Shown here piece after piece: positions 29,471 through 37,426 of a stretch of DNA of 64,000 nucleotides. Positions within the stretch are counted from its first letter, which is position 1; every line of letters starts with the position of its first letter. Below the pieces are notes generated by a model. That model had not been told where the DNA came from, did no database searches, and saw nothing but the letters and a program-made list of their open reading frames with translations. The position numbers and the translations under genes were made by a program. Source of the stretch: Motiliproteus sp. SC1-56 (GTDB lineage: Bacteria > Pseudomonadota > Gammaproteobacteria > Pseudomonadales > Balneatricaceae); contig NZ_JAEMGS010000001.1 of assembly GCF_017309075.1 (NCBI RefSeq), positions 62,001-126,000 on the forward strand. Reading direction: 5' to 3'.

Positions 29471-30133
29471 ATGTCCTATCACCACCGACGCCCGGACGGG
29501 CGCGCCATCGACCTCCCCATTGGCAAGATTGTCTGCGTGGGACGCAACTATGCCGAACACGCCCGGGAGCTGGGCAACGCCGTTCCGAAGGAGCCCTTGC
29601 TGTTTCTCAAGCCCAACACCAGCCACGCCGACCTGGCCGCACCGCTGGTGCTGCCCCGTGAGCGTGGCGAATGCCATCACGAGCTGGAACTGTGCGTGCT
29701 GATCGGCCGCCCCCTCTGCGGCGCCACGGAGGAGGAGGTTGCAACCGCGGTCGCCGGCTACGGGCTGGGGCTGGACCTGACGCTGCGGGACGAACAGAAC
29801 CGGCTCAAGGCTCAGGGGCACCCCTGGGAGCGGGCCAAGGCGTTTGACGCCAGCGCGCCCCTGTCGGGTTTCCTGCCGGTCGATGCGGTGGATGACGTCG
29901 ACCAGCTGGACCTGCGCCTCTGGGTCAACGGAGAGCCACGCCAGGCCGGCAACACCAACCAGATGACGCTGCCGGTGCACGCGCTGATCGCCTACTGCAG
30001 CCGCTTTTTCTCCCTGCTGCCAGGGGACGTGGTGATGACCGGCACCCCCGCCGGGGTCGGCCCCCTCAATCCGGGTGACGCATTACGGATGCAGCTTGGT
30101 GAGGTGCTTGAGGTGCGTACGCGGGCCCGCTAG
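29471..30133 (+). CDS. Fumarylacetoacetate hydrolase (FAH) family protein
   Basis: 220-residue enzyme of the short FAH group (YcgM/FAHD1-like). It begins with GKIVCVGRNYAEHARELGN and FLKPNTSHADLAAPLVLP. Metal ligands are the glutamates in ECHHELELCVLIG and the Asp in GLDLTLRDEQ, and the C-terminus has VMTGTPAGVGPLNPGD. Members include fumarylpyruvate hydrolases and oxaloacetate decarboxylases; the substrate here cannot be fixed. AGAGGG lies about 11 nt before the ATG. It converges on ubiJ, and the two stop codons share the sequence CTAG with no terminator between them. Confidence 0.88.
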   Translation: MSYHHRRPDGRAIDLPIGKIVCVGRNYAEHARELGNAVPKEPLLFLKPNTSHADLAAPLVLPRERGECHHELELCVLIGRPLCGATEEEVATAVAGYGLGLDLTLRDEQNRLKAQGHPWERAKAFDASAPLSGFLPVDAVDDVDQLDLRLWVNGEPRQAGNTNQMTLPVHALIAYCSRFFSLLPGDVVMTGTPAGVGPLNPGDALRMQLGEVLEVRTRAR

Positions 30134-30759
30134 CTCCCCGCGTCCTCGGTCACGGGATGGACACTGCTCTGCAGCCGCTGCACCCGTGCCTGGAGGCGGT
30201 CGGCAGCCAGCCGCAGGCGGTCCACCTGGCTGTAGAAGCCGTTCAATTCCTCCCGCGGCGGCAGCGTGCGCAGCTCTTCGTGCAGGTAGTTGTCGAGATC
30301 GTCTAGCAGGGACTCGCGGCTGCGGCGGCCCCAATCCAAGCCGTCCCGCACCAGTCCGGCCAGTGAGTGCGCTGCCAGGTCCCCCAGGTGATCGCCCAGA
30401 AAGCCCTCCCAGTCCAGATCCAGCTCCTGCAGGCAACGCTTCAGATCCAGGGCCAACTGGCTGTCGCCGCTGATCCGGATCCCCTTGCCAAAAGCCTTAT
30501 TCTCATCCATCAGCACCTGCAGCAGGTCGGCCACGCCCCCCTCGAGGGTGCAGTCAACGGCCTCTTCACCGGGGCTTGAAAGGTCAATGCCCTCGCCGTG
30601 GGGGGCCAGCACCAGGCTCAGGGCAGGCACCCGCAGGTCCACCCGAATCCGCCGCCCCTCGAGGGACGCCAAGCGCTTTTGGGCCCGGGGGTCGCGGCGC
30701 ACCGCCGCCCGTATCGCCACCTCCAGCGGCACGTTCAAGCCAGCGTTTAAGAAGTCCAT
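30130..30759 (-). CDS. ubiJ: Ubiquinone biosynthesis accessory factor UbiJ (SCP2 domain)
   Basis: 209-residue protein with an N-terminal SCP2 sterol-carrier-like domain (RRIRVDLRVPALSLVLAPHG, then DCTLEGGVADLLQVLMDENK and the GIRISGDSQLALDLKRCL strand-helix). The C-terminal helical region (EELNGFYSQVDRLRLAADRL) forms a coiled coil, as in UbiJ. It binds lipid intermediates and joins the soluble Ubi complex. I chose the ATG at 30759 (MDFLNAGLNV) because GGAGGGAGAA lies directly upstream. Unusually, it follows a DUF971 gene and has no ubiE before it or ubiB after it. Confidence 0.85.
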   Translation of the reverse strand: MDFLNAGLNVPLEVAIRAAVRRDPRAQKRLASLEGRRIRVDLRVPALSLVLAPHGEGIDLSSPGEEAVDCTLEGGVADLLQVLMDENKAFGKGIRISGDSQLALDLKRCLQELDLDWEGFLGDHLGDLAAHSLAGLVRDGLDWGRRSRESLLDDLDNYLHEELRTLPPREELNGFYSQVDRLRLAADRLQARVQRLQSSVHPVTEDAGS

Positions 30760-30769
30760 TTTCTCCCTC

Positions 30770-31150
30770 CTAGTCGGCACCGGCCCCGTCGGGGTCGCGG
30801 CTGGCACCGGCCGCCTCGAGCCGGGCCAGGTAGTCCTGCCAGTAACGCTCGCGGTTCAGGCACAGGTCGCGCAGGTAGTGCCAGTTGTACAGCCCGCTGT
30901 CGTGGCCGTCGTCAAAGGTCAGCTTCAGGGCATAACGTCCGCTGGGCTCCACGGCGACGAGGCCGACATGGCGCTTTCCGGTCTGCAGCACACCGTTACC
31001 GACACCGTGTCCGCGTACCTCGGCCGAGGGGGACAGCACCCGCAGCAGTTCCGCGCCCAGCCGGTAACTGCCATCGGGATAGACCAGCTCCAGCTCGCGG
31101 GATTTAAGGTGCAGGGCTATTTTCTGCGGATGCGCTTCGCTCACGGCCAT
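30770..31150 (-). CDS. DUF971 domain protein (gamma-butyrobetaine hydroxylase-like N-terminal domain)
   Basis: 126-residue cytoplasmic protein made only of the DUF971 domain. Typical phrases are KIALHLKSRELELVYPDGSY, LGAELLRVLSPSAEV, and FDDGHDSGLYNWHYLRDLC. In other proteins this domain appears N-terminal to butyrobetaine hydroxylase and in proteins tied to iron-sulfur or metal handling, but the stand-alone protein has no settled function. It sits 4 bp after hslU, the same position as the Pseudomonas PA5055 gene, so it probably shares the hslVU transcript. Confidence 0.85.
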   Translation of the reverse strand: MAVSEAHPQKIALHLKSRELELVYPDGSYRLGAELLRVLSPSAEVRGHGVGNGVLQTGKRHVGLVAVEPSGRYALKLTFDDGHDSGLYNWHYLRDLCLNRERYWQDYLARLEAAGASRDPDGAGAD

Positions 31151-31154
31151 TCCC

Positions 31155-32483
31155 CTAGAGGATGTAACGACTCAGATCTTCATCCTGGGACAGCGCCTGC
31201 AGCGCCTGGTCCACGTAGGCCGCGTCGATGGTGAGGGTCTGACCGCAGCGGTCGCTGGCCTCGAACGACGCCTCCTCGAGCAGCCGTTCCATCAGGGTGT
31301 GCAGTCGCCGTGCGCCGATGTTCTCGGTGCGCTCGTTGACCTCAAAGGCCATCTGCGCCAAGCGCTCGATCCCCTCGTCGGTAAAGGTCACCGTCACTCC
31401 CTCGGTCGACAGCAGTGCTTGGTACTGTTCGGTGAGGGAGGCGTCCGGCTCGACCAGAATGCGGCGGAAGTCATCCGGGGTCAGGGCATCCAGCTCCACC
31501 CGAATGGGCAGGCGCCCCTGCAGCTCAGGGATCAGGTCTGAGGGCTTGGCCAGGTGGAAGGCGCCGGAGGCGATAAAGAGAATGTGGTCGGTCTTGAGCA
31601 TCCCGTACTTGGTGCTGACGGTGCTGCCCTCGATCAGCGGCAGCAGGTCGCGCTGCACCCCCTCGCGGGAGACGTCGGCGCCGCTGCCCTCGGTGCGCTT
31701 GGCCACCTTGTCGATCTCGTCGAGGAAGACGATGCCGTTCTGCTCCACCAGCTCCAGCGCCCGGTGCTTGAGGTCATCCTCCTTGATCAGGGCGGCGGCC
31801 TCTTCATCGCGGAGCACCTTCAGGGCGTCGCGCACCTTCAGCTTGCGGCTTTTCTTGCGGCCGGAGCCGAGGTTGGAAAACATGTTCTGCAGCTGGCTGG
31901 TCATCTCCTCCATACCAGGGGGCGCCATGATCTCCACCCCTGCCGGGGAGGCGCTCACCTCCACCTCGATCTCCTTGTCATCGAGCTGACCTTCGCGCAG
32001 CTTCTTGCGAAACATCTGCCGGGTGCTGCTGTCCTCGCGGGGCGGCTCCTCGCCGAAACCGCTCCGGGGCGGCGGCAGCAGGGCGTCAAGAATACGCTCC
32101 TCGGCGGCGTCCTCGGCCCGGTGCTGCACCTTGGCCATCTCTTCCTCGCGCAGCATCTTGATCGCCATATCGGCAAGATCGCGCACGATCGACTCAACAT
32201 CACGCCCGACATAGCCAACTTCCGTAAACTTAGTCGCCTCCACCTTGATAAAAGGCGCGTTGGCCAGCTTCGCCAGACGACGGGCGATCTCGGTCTTGCC
32301 GACCCCGGTGGGGCCGATCATCAGGATATTCTTGGGCGTAATCTCGCTGCGCAGGGTGTCGTCGAGCTGCATACGGCGCCAGCGGTTGCGCAGCGCGATA
32401 GCCACGGCACGCTTGGCCTCGGCCTGACCGACGATGTGTTTGTCCAGTTCGTGGACGATCTCTCGGGGGGTCATCTGGGACAT
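31155..32483 (-). CDS. hslU: ATP-dependent protease ATPase subunit HslU
   Basis: 442-residue AAA+ unfoldase of the HslVU (ClpYQ) protease. It starts with [20 protein letters not shown] and has Walker [19 protein letters not shown] and the pore loop GYVGRDVES. The I-domain has a variable acidic and basic segment at about residues 140-220. Walker B is IVFLDEIDK, followed by the sensor region [20 protein letters not shown]. The C-terminal RYIL tail is the one that docks into HslV. It begins 3 bp after hslV. Confidence 0.98.
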   Translation of the reverse strand: MSQMTPREIVHELDKHIVGQAEAKRAVAIALRNRWRRMQLDDTLRSEITPKNILMIGPTGVGKTEIARRLAKLANAPFIKVEATKFTEVGYVGRDVESIVRDLADMAIKMLREEEMAKVQHRAEDAAEERILDALLPPPRSGFGEEPPREDSSTRQMFRKKLREGQLDDKEIEVEVSASPAGVEIMAPPGMEEMTSQLQNMFSNLGSGRKKSRKLKVRDALKVLRDEEAAALIKEDDLKHRALELVEQNGIVFLDEIDKVAKRTEGSGADVSREGVQRDLLPLIEGSTVSTKYGMLKTDHILFIASGAFHLAKPSDLIPELQGRLPIRVELDALTPDDFRRILVEPDASLTEQYQALLSTEGVTVTFTDEGIERLAQMAFEVNERTENIGARRLHTLMERLLEEASFEASDRCGQTLTIDAAYVDQALQALSQDEDLSRYIL

Positions 32484-32486
32484 GAT

Positions 32487-33014
32487 TTATCTCGCATCCA
32501 GCTCTTCGATCATCAGATTATGGTTGGTAAAGACGCAGATATCGGCGGCAATATTGAGGCTTTTCTCGACGATCTCCCGCGCCCCCAGGTCGGTATTCTC
32601 GATCAGGGCTTTCGCCGCCGCCTGGGCGAAGTTACCGCCCGAGCCGATCGCCAGCAGCCCCGCCTCCGGCTCCACCACATCACCGGTACCGGAGATGATC
32701 AGCGAGGCCTCGGCGTTGGCCACCACCAGCATCGCCTCGAGCCGGCGCAGGGCGCGGTCGCTGCGCCACTCCTTCGCCATCTCCACGGCGGCGCGCACCA
32801 GCTGCCCCTGGTGTTTTTCCAGCTGGGCCTCAAAGCGCTCGAACAGGGTAAAGGCGTCGGCGGTGCCACCGGCGAAGCCGGCAATGACCTGGTCCCGGTA
32901 GAGGCGTCGCACCTTGCGGGCGTTCCCTTTCATTACGGTGTTGCCGAGGGAGACCTGGCCGTCACCGCCCAGCACCACCTTGTCGCCGCGGCGAACTGAA
33001 ACAATTGTCGTCAT
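32487..33014 (-). CDS. hslV: ATP-dependent protease peptidase subunit HslV
   Basis: 175-residue proteasome-like threonine peptidase. After removal of the initiator Met the N-terminus is [20 protein letters not shown] with the catalytic threonine. Further signatures are [55 protein letters not shown] and [14 protein letters not shown]. It forms a double hexamer capped by HslU and removes misfolded proteins. A sigma32-like promoter is visible upstream, consistent with heat-shock control. Confidence 0.98.
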   Translation of the reverse strand: MTTIVSVRRGDKVVLGGDGQVSLGNTVMKGNARKVRRLYRDQVIAGFAGGTADAFTLFERFEAQLEKHQGQLVRAAVEMAKEWRSDRALRRLEAMLVVANAEASLIISGTGDVVEPEAGLLAIGSGGNFAQAAAKALIENTDLGAREIVEKSLNIAADICVFTNHNLMIEELDAR

Positions 33015-33050
33015 GGGTTAGAGCCCTATTTGCTAAACCTGATCCGTTCA

Positions 33051-33077
33051 CTATGTAGGCGCACGGGCGAATTTCAA
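33051..33077 (-). promoter_or_regulatory. Candidate sigma32 (heat-shock) promoter of hslVU
   Basis: On the minus strand TTGAAA (33077-33072) is followed after 13 bp by CTACATAG (33058-33051), compared with the consensus CTTGAAA and CCCCATAT. The spacing is within the sigma32 range, the -35 core is exact, and the -10 matches five of eight. It lies in the 78-bp gap between the SPOR-protein gene and hslV. Confidence 0.45.
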
Positions 33078-33092
33078 CCCTTGACCGCGCCC

Positions 33093-33704
33093 TCAGGCCC
33101 CCTTGGGAAGCTTGACCCGCATCGGCTGCAGGTTCAGCCGTACCAGGCTGTCATAGGCCTTGTTGAGTTTGGAGCGCGAGGGGAAGGGGCCCAGCCGCAC
33201 CCGGTACCAGACCGCGCCGCTGTCGGAGACCACGCGACTGGTGGTGACGTTGGGCAGCCCCTGCAGGATCAGCTTGGCGCGCAGGCTGTCGGCGTCGCTG
33301 GCGCTGCGAAAGGATCCGGCCTGCAGCAAGTATTGGCTGTACTCCTCGGCGGAGCGGGGGGTGGACTTGTAGGCCTCCACTTCCGGGGGCACCACCTCGC
33401 TCTTTGGCAGCAGCTGGTAGAAGCGGTAATCCTTTTCGGCGGGCTCCGCGGGCGCCTTGGGAGCGGCCTTGGCGGTACTCGGGGCGGTTTCGCCCGCCTG
33501 GCGCTTGACCGTCTCCTGAGTCGCCACCGGATCGGGCCTGACTCCGGTGAGAAAATAGAGGCCGCCTCCCAGCGTCGCCAGCGCAACCAACGTCACCAGC
33601 CCCAACAACCAACGCCCGCCGGACGCGGCAGGGGCGGGCTTGGCGCTGACTTTCTGCGCCGCCGGTCGCTGACGGCGGTTTTTGTGTGCGTAATCCTGAG
33701 CCAT
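33093..33704 (-). CDS. SPOR-domain cell-division-type membrane protein
   Basis: 203-residue bitopic protein of FtsN type. A basic cytoplasmic start (MAQDYAHKNRRQRPAAQK) is followed by one transmembrane helix at about residues 32-54 and an Ala/Pro/Lys-rich periplasmic linker. The C-terminal SPOR domain is YLLQAGSFRSASDADSLRAK through VWYRVRLGPFPSRSKLNKAY. SPOR domains bind denuded septal peptidoglycan. The position upstream of hslV matches Pseudomonas PA5052. It lacks the clear FtsN helices, so I leave the symbol blank. In Pseudomonas argS lies between this gene and priA; here the gap is only 83 bp. Confidence 0.85.
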   Translation of the reverse strand: MAQDYAHKNRRQRPAAQKVSAKPAPAASGGRWLLGLVTLVALATLGGGLYFLTGVRPDPVATQETVKRQAGETAPSTAKAAPKAPAEPAEKDYRFYQLLPKSEVVPPEVEAYKSTPRSAEEYSQYLLQAGSFRSASDADSLRAKLILQGLPNVTTSRVVSDSGAVWYRVRLGPFPSRSKLNKAYDSLVRLNLQPMRVKLPKGA

Positions 33705-33787
33705 GAAAGGAGCGGGTACTCTCGCTGTAAGGGTGGGGTCGGGTCGTGGGCGCTATTATCTACGGGCGGACTGGAGCTGCCAAGGGA

Positions 33788-35995
33788 TCAGAACATATCC
33801 TGCGGGTCGATGTCGATCGACCAGCGCACCTTCTTGGCCTGGGGGTTGTTTTCCAACAGCAGGGCGAGGCGCCCGACGGCCCCTTGCAGGGGTCCGCGCC
33901 TGGCGCACTGCAATAGCAGCTGGGCGCGGTAGCGCCCGGCACGGAGCTCCATGGGCGAGGGCAAAGGCCCCAGCAGCACCAGTTCCGGTCCGCAAAGCGG
34001 TTCGACCAGTGCCCGCACCATCTGCAGAAACGCCTCTGCCCGCCCCATGCTGATCGCCTCGGCCCGCAGCAACGCCAGGTGGCTGTAAGGGGGCAGCTGG
34101 GCCAGGCGGCGCTCGGCCAGCTCCTGACCGGCAAACACCTCGTAGGGCTCCTCCACCAGAGTGCGCAGCCGGGGATGGTCGGCATGCAGGGTCTGCATCA
34201 GCACCCGCCCGGGGGTTTCAGCCCGCCCGGAACGGCCTGCAACCTGCAGCAGCAGCTGCCCCATCTTTTCCATGCCGCGAAAGTCAGCGCTGAACAGCCC
34301 GGCGTCCGCATCCAGGATCGCCACCAGGGTCACCCGCGGAAAGTGGTGCCCCTTGGCCAGCATCTGGGTGCCGACCAGCAGGCAGGGCCCCGGCTGGTGC
34401 ACCCGAGCCAGGATCTTGGCCATGGCGTCCTTGCGCCGGGTGCTGTCCCGGTCCACCCGCAACACAGGCACCTCGGGAAAGTGCCGCGCCAGGCTCTCCT
34501 CGGTGCGCTCGGTACCGGCTCCCACCGGGTTGAGGTTGCGGCTTTGACACTCCGGACAGGCCGGCTGCAACGGGGACTGGAAGTCGCAGTGGTGGCAATG
34601 CAGGTGCGGCGGACGACGGTGCAGGGTCATGTGGGCGTCGCACTGGGGACAGTCGGCGATCCAGCCGCAGTCGTGACACATCAGGGTGGGCGCGAACCCC
34701 CGCCGGTTGAGAAACACCAGCACCTGCTCCCCGCGCGCCAGATGGCGACCGATCTCGTTCAGCAGCGACGCGCACAGCCCCTCATCCAACTCCAGCCCAC
34801 GGATATCCAGCAATTCAAAGGCTGGCGGCCGGGCGCCGCCGGCCCGGGACTTCATCTGCAGCCAATGGTAGCGGCCGCTCTGGGCGTTACTGAGGGTCTC
34901 CAGCGACGGAGTGGCGCTGCCCAGCACGATGGGGATCCGCTCGGCACGGGCGCGCATTACGGCCAAATCCCGGGCCGAGTAACGAAACCCCTCCTGCTGC
35001 TTGAAGGAGCCGTCGTGCTCCTCATCAATGACGATCAAGCCGGGATTTTTAAGCGGCGTCAGCAGCGCCGAACGGGTACCGATCAGAATCCGCGCCAGCC
35101 CTTCACGGGCCTTGAGCCAGGCATCGAGACGCTCGCGGTCGTTGAGCCCGGAGTGCAGCACCTCGACCGGCACGTTGAAACGCTGGCGGAAACGCCCCAC
35201 CGTCTGCGGCGTGAGGCCGATCTCCGGGACCAGTACCAGCGCCTGGCGCCCTTGCTTGAGCACCCGCTCGATGGCCTGCAGATAGACCTCGGTCTTGCCA
35301 CTGCCAGTCACTCCCTGGAGAAGAAAGGCGCCGAAGCGGTCCCCGCTCTCGGCAAGGGCCGCCAGGGCTTCCTGCTGCTCGCGGTTGAGGGTCAGGGGGC
35401 TCTCGTGCAGCAGCTCCCCCTCGGCGGCGCCTGCGGCGGGCTGCAGCTCCCGGGTCACCGCCTCCACCAGCCCCCGCTCGGCCAGGTTGCGCAGCAAGCC
35501 CGGGGCATACCCCAGGGCCTTGATCGCATCCAGGCTGATGCCGTCTGGGTGGCGGACAATCAGCGCTAGCAACTCCTGCTGCCGGGGCGCCCGGGCCAGC
35601 GCCGCCGACTCACTGCTGCGCGCAACCCAGAGCCGCTCGTGGCGAAAGGCCGCCGGCACCCCTTGGCGCAACTGGGCCGGCAGCAACGAGAACAGCGCAT
35701 CACCAACCGGGTGCTGGTAGTAGGCTGCGGCCCAGCGGGCCAGTACCAGCAGGTGCGCCGGCAACAGGGGGGCATTATCCAGGCAGGCGATGGCCGGGCG
35801 CAGCTTGTCGGCGGGCACCTCACTGTGATCGGCGACCTCCAGCAGCACCCCCACCAGCTCGCGACGACCAAAGGGCACCCGCAGGCGCACGCCGGGCTGC
35901 AAGGTCCGCGGGTCAACGCCCTCGGGAGGCAGGTAGTCAAAGCTGCGCCTCAGGGGCGATGGCAGGGCCAGGCGCAGGAACAGCTCAGGGGTCAT
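33788..35995 (-). CDS. priA: Primosomal protein N' (replication restart helicase PriA)
   Basis: 735-residue superfamily 2 helicase that reloads the replisome at stalled forks. The N-terminal 3'-DNA-binding domain (FLRLALPSPLRRSFDYLPPE) is followed by Walker A GVTGSGKTEVYLQAI, the DEEHD box in VIDEEHDGSFKQQ, and the eight-cysteine zinc region (CHDCGWIADCPQC, HCHHCDFQSPLQPACPEC). Helicase motifs V and VI are GTQMLAKGHHFPRVTLVAI and QVAGRSGRAETPG. The length is normal. It is divergent from rpmE, as in Pseudomonas. Confidence 0.97.
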   Translation of the reverse strand: MTPELFLRLALPSPLRRSFDYLPPEGVDPRTLQPGVRLRVPFGRRELVGVLLEVADHSEVPADKLRPAIACLDNAPLLPAHLLVLARWAAAYYQHPVGDALFSLLPAQLRQGVPAAFRHERLWVARSSESAALARAPRQQELLALIVRHPDGISLDAIKALGYAPGLLRNLAERGLVEAVTRELQPAAGAAEGELLHESPLTLNREQQEALAALAESGDRFGAFLLQGVTGSGKTEVYLQAIERVLKQGRQALVLVPEIGLTPQTVGRFRQRFNVPVEVLHSGLNDRERLDAWLKAREGLARILIGTRSALLTPLKNPGLIVIDEEHDGSFKQQEGFRYSARDLAVMRARAERIPIVLGSATPSLETLSNAQSGRYHWLQMKSRAGGARPPAFELLDIRGLELDEGLCASLLNEIGRHLARGEQVLVFLNRRGFAPTLMCHDCGWIADCPQCDAHMTLHRRPPHLHCHHCDFQSPLQPACPECQSRNLNPVGAGTERTEESLARHFPEVPVLRVDRDSTRRKDAMAKILARVHQPGPCLLVGTQMLAKGHHFPRVTLVAILDADAGLFSADFRGMEKMGQLLLQVAGRSGRAETPGRVLMQTLHADHPRLRTLVEEPYEVFAGQELAERRLAQLPPYSHLALLRAEAISMGRAEAFLQMVRALVEPLCGPELVLLGPLPSPMELRAGRYRAQLLLQCARRGPLQGAVGRLALLLENNPQAKKVRWSIDIDPQDMF

Positions 35996-36121
35996 CCGTT
36001 ACGGCCAGTCGTCAATCAAAGAAAAGAAAAGCGGCCATTGTAACACCCGGTATTTGTAGCACCCGGTTTTTAAAGCCCCCCGCTTTTCTCGACCCCCAAA
36101 GCGCCCTACGCTTCTTATTAC

Positions 36122-36149
36122 TTGCTTCCGGTGCCGAGTCTGATAAACT
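36122..36149 (+). promoter_or_regulatory. Candidate rpmE promoter
   Basis: TTGCTT (36122-36127), a 16-bp spacer and TAAACT (36144-36149), with TG at the extended -10 position (36141-36142). It is 105 bp before the rpmE ATG, leaving room for a structured leader. Confidence 0.4.
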
Positions 36150-36197
36150 TCGCCGCCTGGTCGCAGGTGTGAGGTAATTCCTCCCTGCATGAGTGCG

Positions 36198-36227
36198 GTG
36201 CCCAGTGAGAAACCTGGGTGGCGGCAC
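36198..36227 (+). promoter_or_regulatory. Candidate ribosomal-protein leader hairpin upstream of rpmE
   Basis: GTG-CCCAG pairs with CTGGG and, after a 6-nt bulge, CAC, around a TGAGAAAC-type loop. It lies about 27 bp before the rpmE start. L31 leaders are known in gammaproteobacteria, but I cannot confirm a match to that RNA family by eye. Confidence 0.35.
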
Positions 36228-36253
36228 ATCAAAAACTCTGAGGTTATAGACTG

Positions 36254-36469
36254 ATGCAAGCTGAACTCCATCCCAAGTACGAAGAAATTACCGCCACCTG
36301 CTCCTGCGGTAACGTCATCAAGACCCGTTCCACCGTCTGCAAAGACATCCACGTGGACGTCTGCGGCGCCTGCCACCCCTTCTACACCGGTAAGCAGAAG
36401 GTACTGGACTCCGGCGGCCGTATCGATCGCTTCAACAAGCGCTTCGGCAGCCGCAGCCTGAAGAAGTAA
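36254..36469 (+). CDS. rpmE: 50S ribosomal protein L31 (zinc-binding form)
   Basis: 71-residue L31. It has the four zinc-ligand cysteines of the C+ form: CSCG at residues 16-19, and CGAC at about residues 37-40. Other typical parts are [36 protein letters not shown] and the basic [11 protein letters not shown] tail. It bridges the ribosomal subunits through bL31. A terminator for this gene lies within the first codons of the next gene (36502-36530). Confidence 0.98.
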   Translation: MQAELHPKYEEITATCSCGNVIKTRSTVCKDIHVDVCGACHPFYTGKQKVLDSGGRIDRFNKRFGSRSLKK

Positions 36470-36489
36470 AAACGCACCGGGCTGACGCC

Positions 36490-37299
36490 ATGGTGAACGT
36501 GAAAAAGGCACTCCTCGGGGGTGCCTTTTTGCTTTCTGGGCTTTTTACAGCCGCCACCTCGGCCGATCCCTGCGCACCGCCCTCTCCCGGTGAGCCCGTC
36601 CAGGTAGAGCACGTGTTTGACGGCGACACCCTGCGCCTGGCGGACGGTCGCAAAGTGCGGCTGATCGGCATCAACACTCCCGAGCTGGGCCGGGACGGCG
36701 CCCCCGACCAACCCCTCGCCGCCAGCGCCCGCAACGCGGCCCGCCGTTTTGTCGCCGAGGCCCGCACCCTGAGCCTGCACACCGAAAAAGACCCGCAGGA
36801 CCACTATGGCCGCACCCTCGCCCACCTTTACAACGGCCGCGGCCAGAACCTCGAGGCCGAACTGCTGCGCCAGGGGCTGGGCTTTTCCTTGAGCTTCCCT
36901 CCCAACCTGGCCCTACGCGACTGTTTCAACACCGCCGAAGCGCAAGCGCAGGCGGCGGGCCTGGGGGTCTGGTCGCTACCGGCCTACCGCCCAGTCAGGG
37001 CATCGCACCTCGGCCCCGAAGACGGCGGCTTTCGACGGGTACTCGGTCGGGTCAGCACCACGGGCAAGACCCGCGGCGGCCCTTACCTGGAGTTGGACGA
37101 CCGCCTTTTCGTGCGGGTCCGCCAGCGCCATATGCAGTACTTTGAGCGCCATGATTTCGCCCACCTGCAAGACCGGCTGGTGGAAGTGCGAGGCTGGGTG
37201 GTGCCGCGACAACTATCAGCCAAGGAAAAGGCCCGCGGCTACCGCCCCTTCATGCTGGAACTGCGCCACCCGGACGCCCTCCACCTCCGCCCCGACTGA
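36490..37299 (+). CDS. Secreted thermonuclease-like (staphylococcal nuclease domain) protein
   Basis: 269-residue protein with a signal peptide (VKKALLGGAFLLSGLFTAAT, cut near SA-D). The SNase domain follows: VEHVFDGDTLRLADGRKVRL, IGINTPELGRDG, KDPQDHYGRTLAHLY, and EAELLRQGLGFS. The metal-binding Asp of FDGDT and the arginines of RLIGINTPE and YGRT are kept, so it is probably an active calcium-dependent nuclease outside the inner membrane. The C-terminal third (GRVSTTGKTRGGPYLELDDR) is an OB-like extension. It follows rpmE, as in Pseudomonas (PA5048). The rpmE-type terminator hairpin lies inside its signal-peptide codons. Confidence 0.88.
   Translation: MVNVKKALLGGAFLLSGLFTAATSADPCAPPSPGEPVQVEHVFDGDTLRLADGRKVRLIGINTPELGRDGAPDQPLAASARNAARRFVAEARTLSLHTEKDPQDHYGRTLAHLYNGRGQNLEAELLRQGLGFSLSFPPNLALRDCFNTAEAQAQAAGLGVWSLPAYRPVRASHLGPEDGGFRRVLGRVSTTGKTRGGPYLELDDRLFVRVRQRHMQYFERHDFAHLQDRLVEVRGWVVPRQLSAKEKARGYRPFMLELRHPDALHLRPD
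36502..36530 (+). terminator. Intrinsic terminator inside the 5' end of the nuclease gene
   Basis: AAAAAGGCAC and GTGCCTTTTT, perfect 10-bp arms around a 9-nt loop, located 32 bp after the rpmE stop and 12-40 bases into the nuclease reading frame. It should stop most rpmE transcripts, allowing only readthrough into the nuclease gene. Confidence 0.8.
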
Positions 37300-37361
37300 C
37301 CCGGGCGCCTCAACTGGCGGCAAAACCCAGGCCTGACAAGACGTTACGCCGGCATGCCCCA

Positions 37362-37388
37362 TTGAGCAAGGTGCGACTTTCGTATAAC
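37362..37388 (+). promoter_or_regulatory. Candidate promoter of the malic enzyme gene
   Basis: TATAAC (37383-37388) matches the -10 consensus at five of six positions; TTGAGC (37362-37367) is a plausible -35 with a short 15-bp spacer. It is 38 bp before the ATG. Confidence 0.35.
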
Positions 37389-37426
37389 ATGGCCGCCCCC
37401 AGTCTTCTGACCAATGGAAAGCGACC

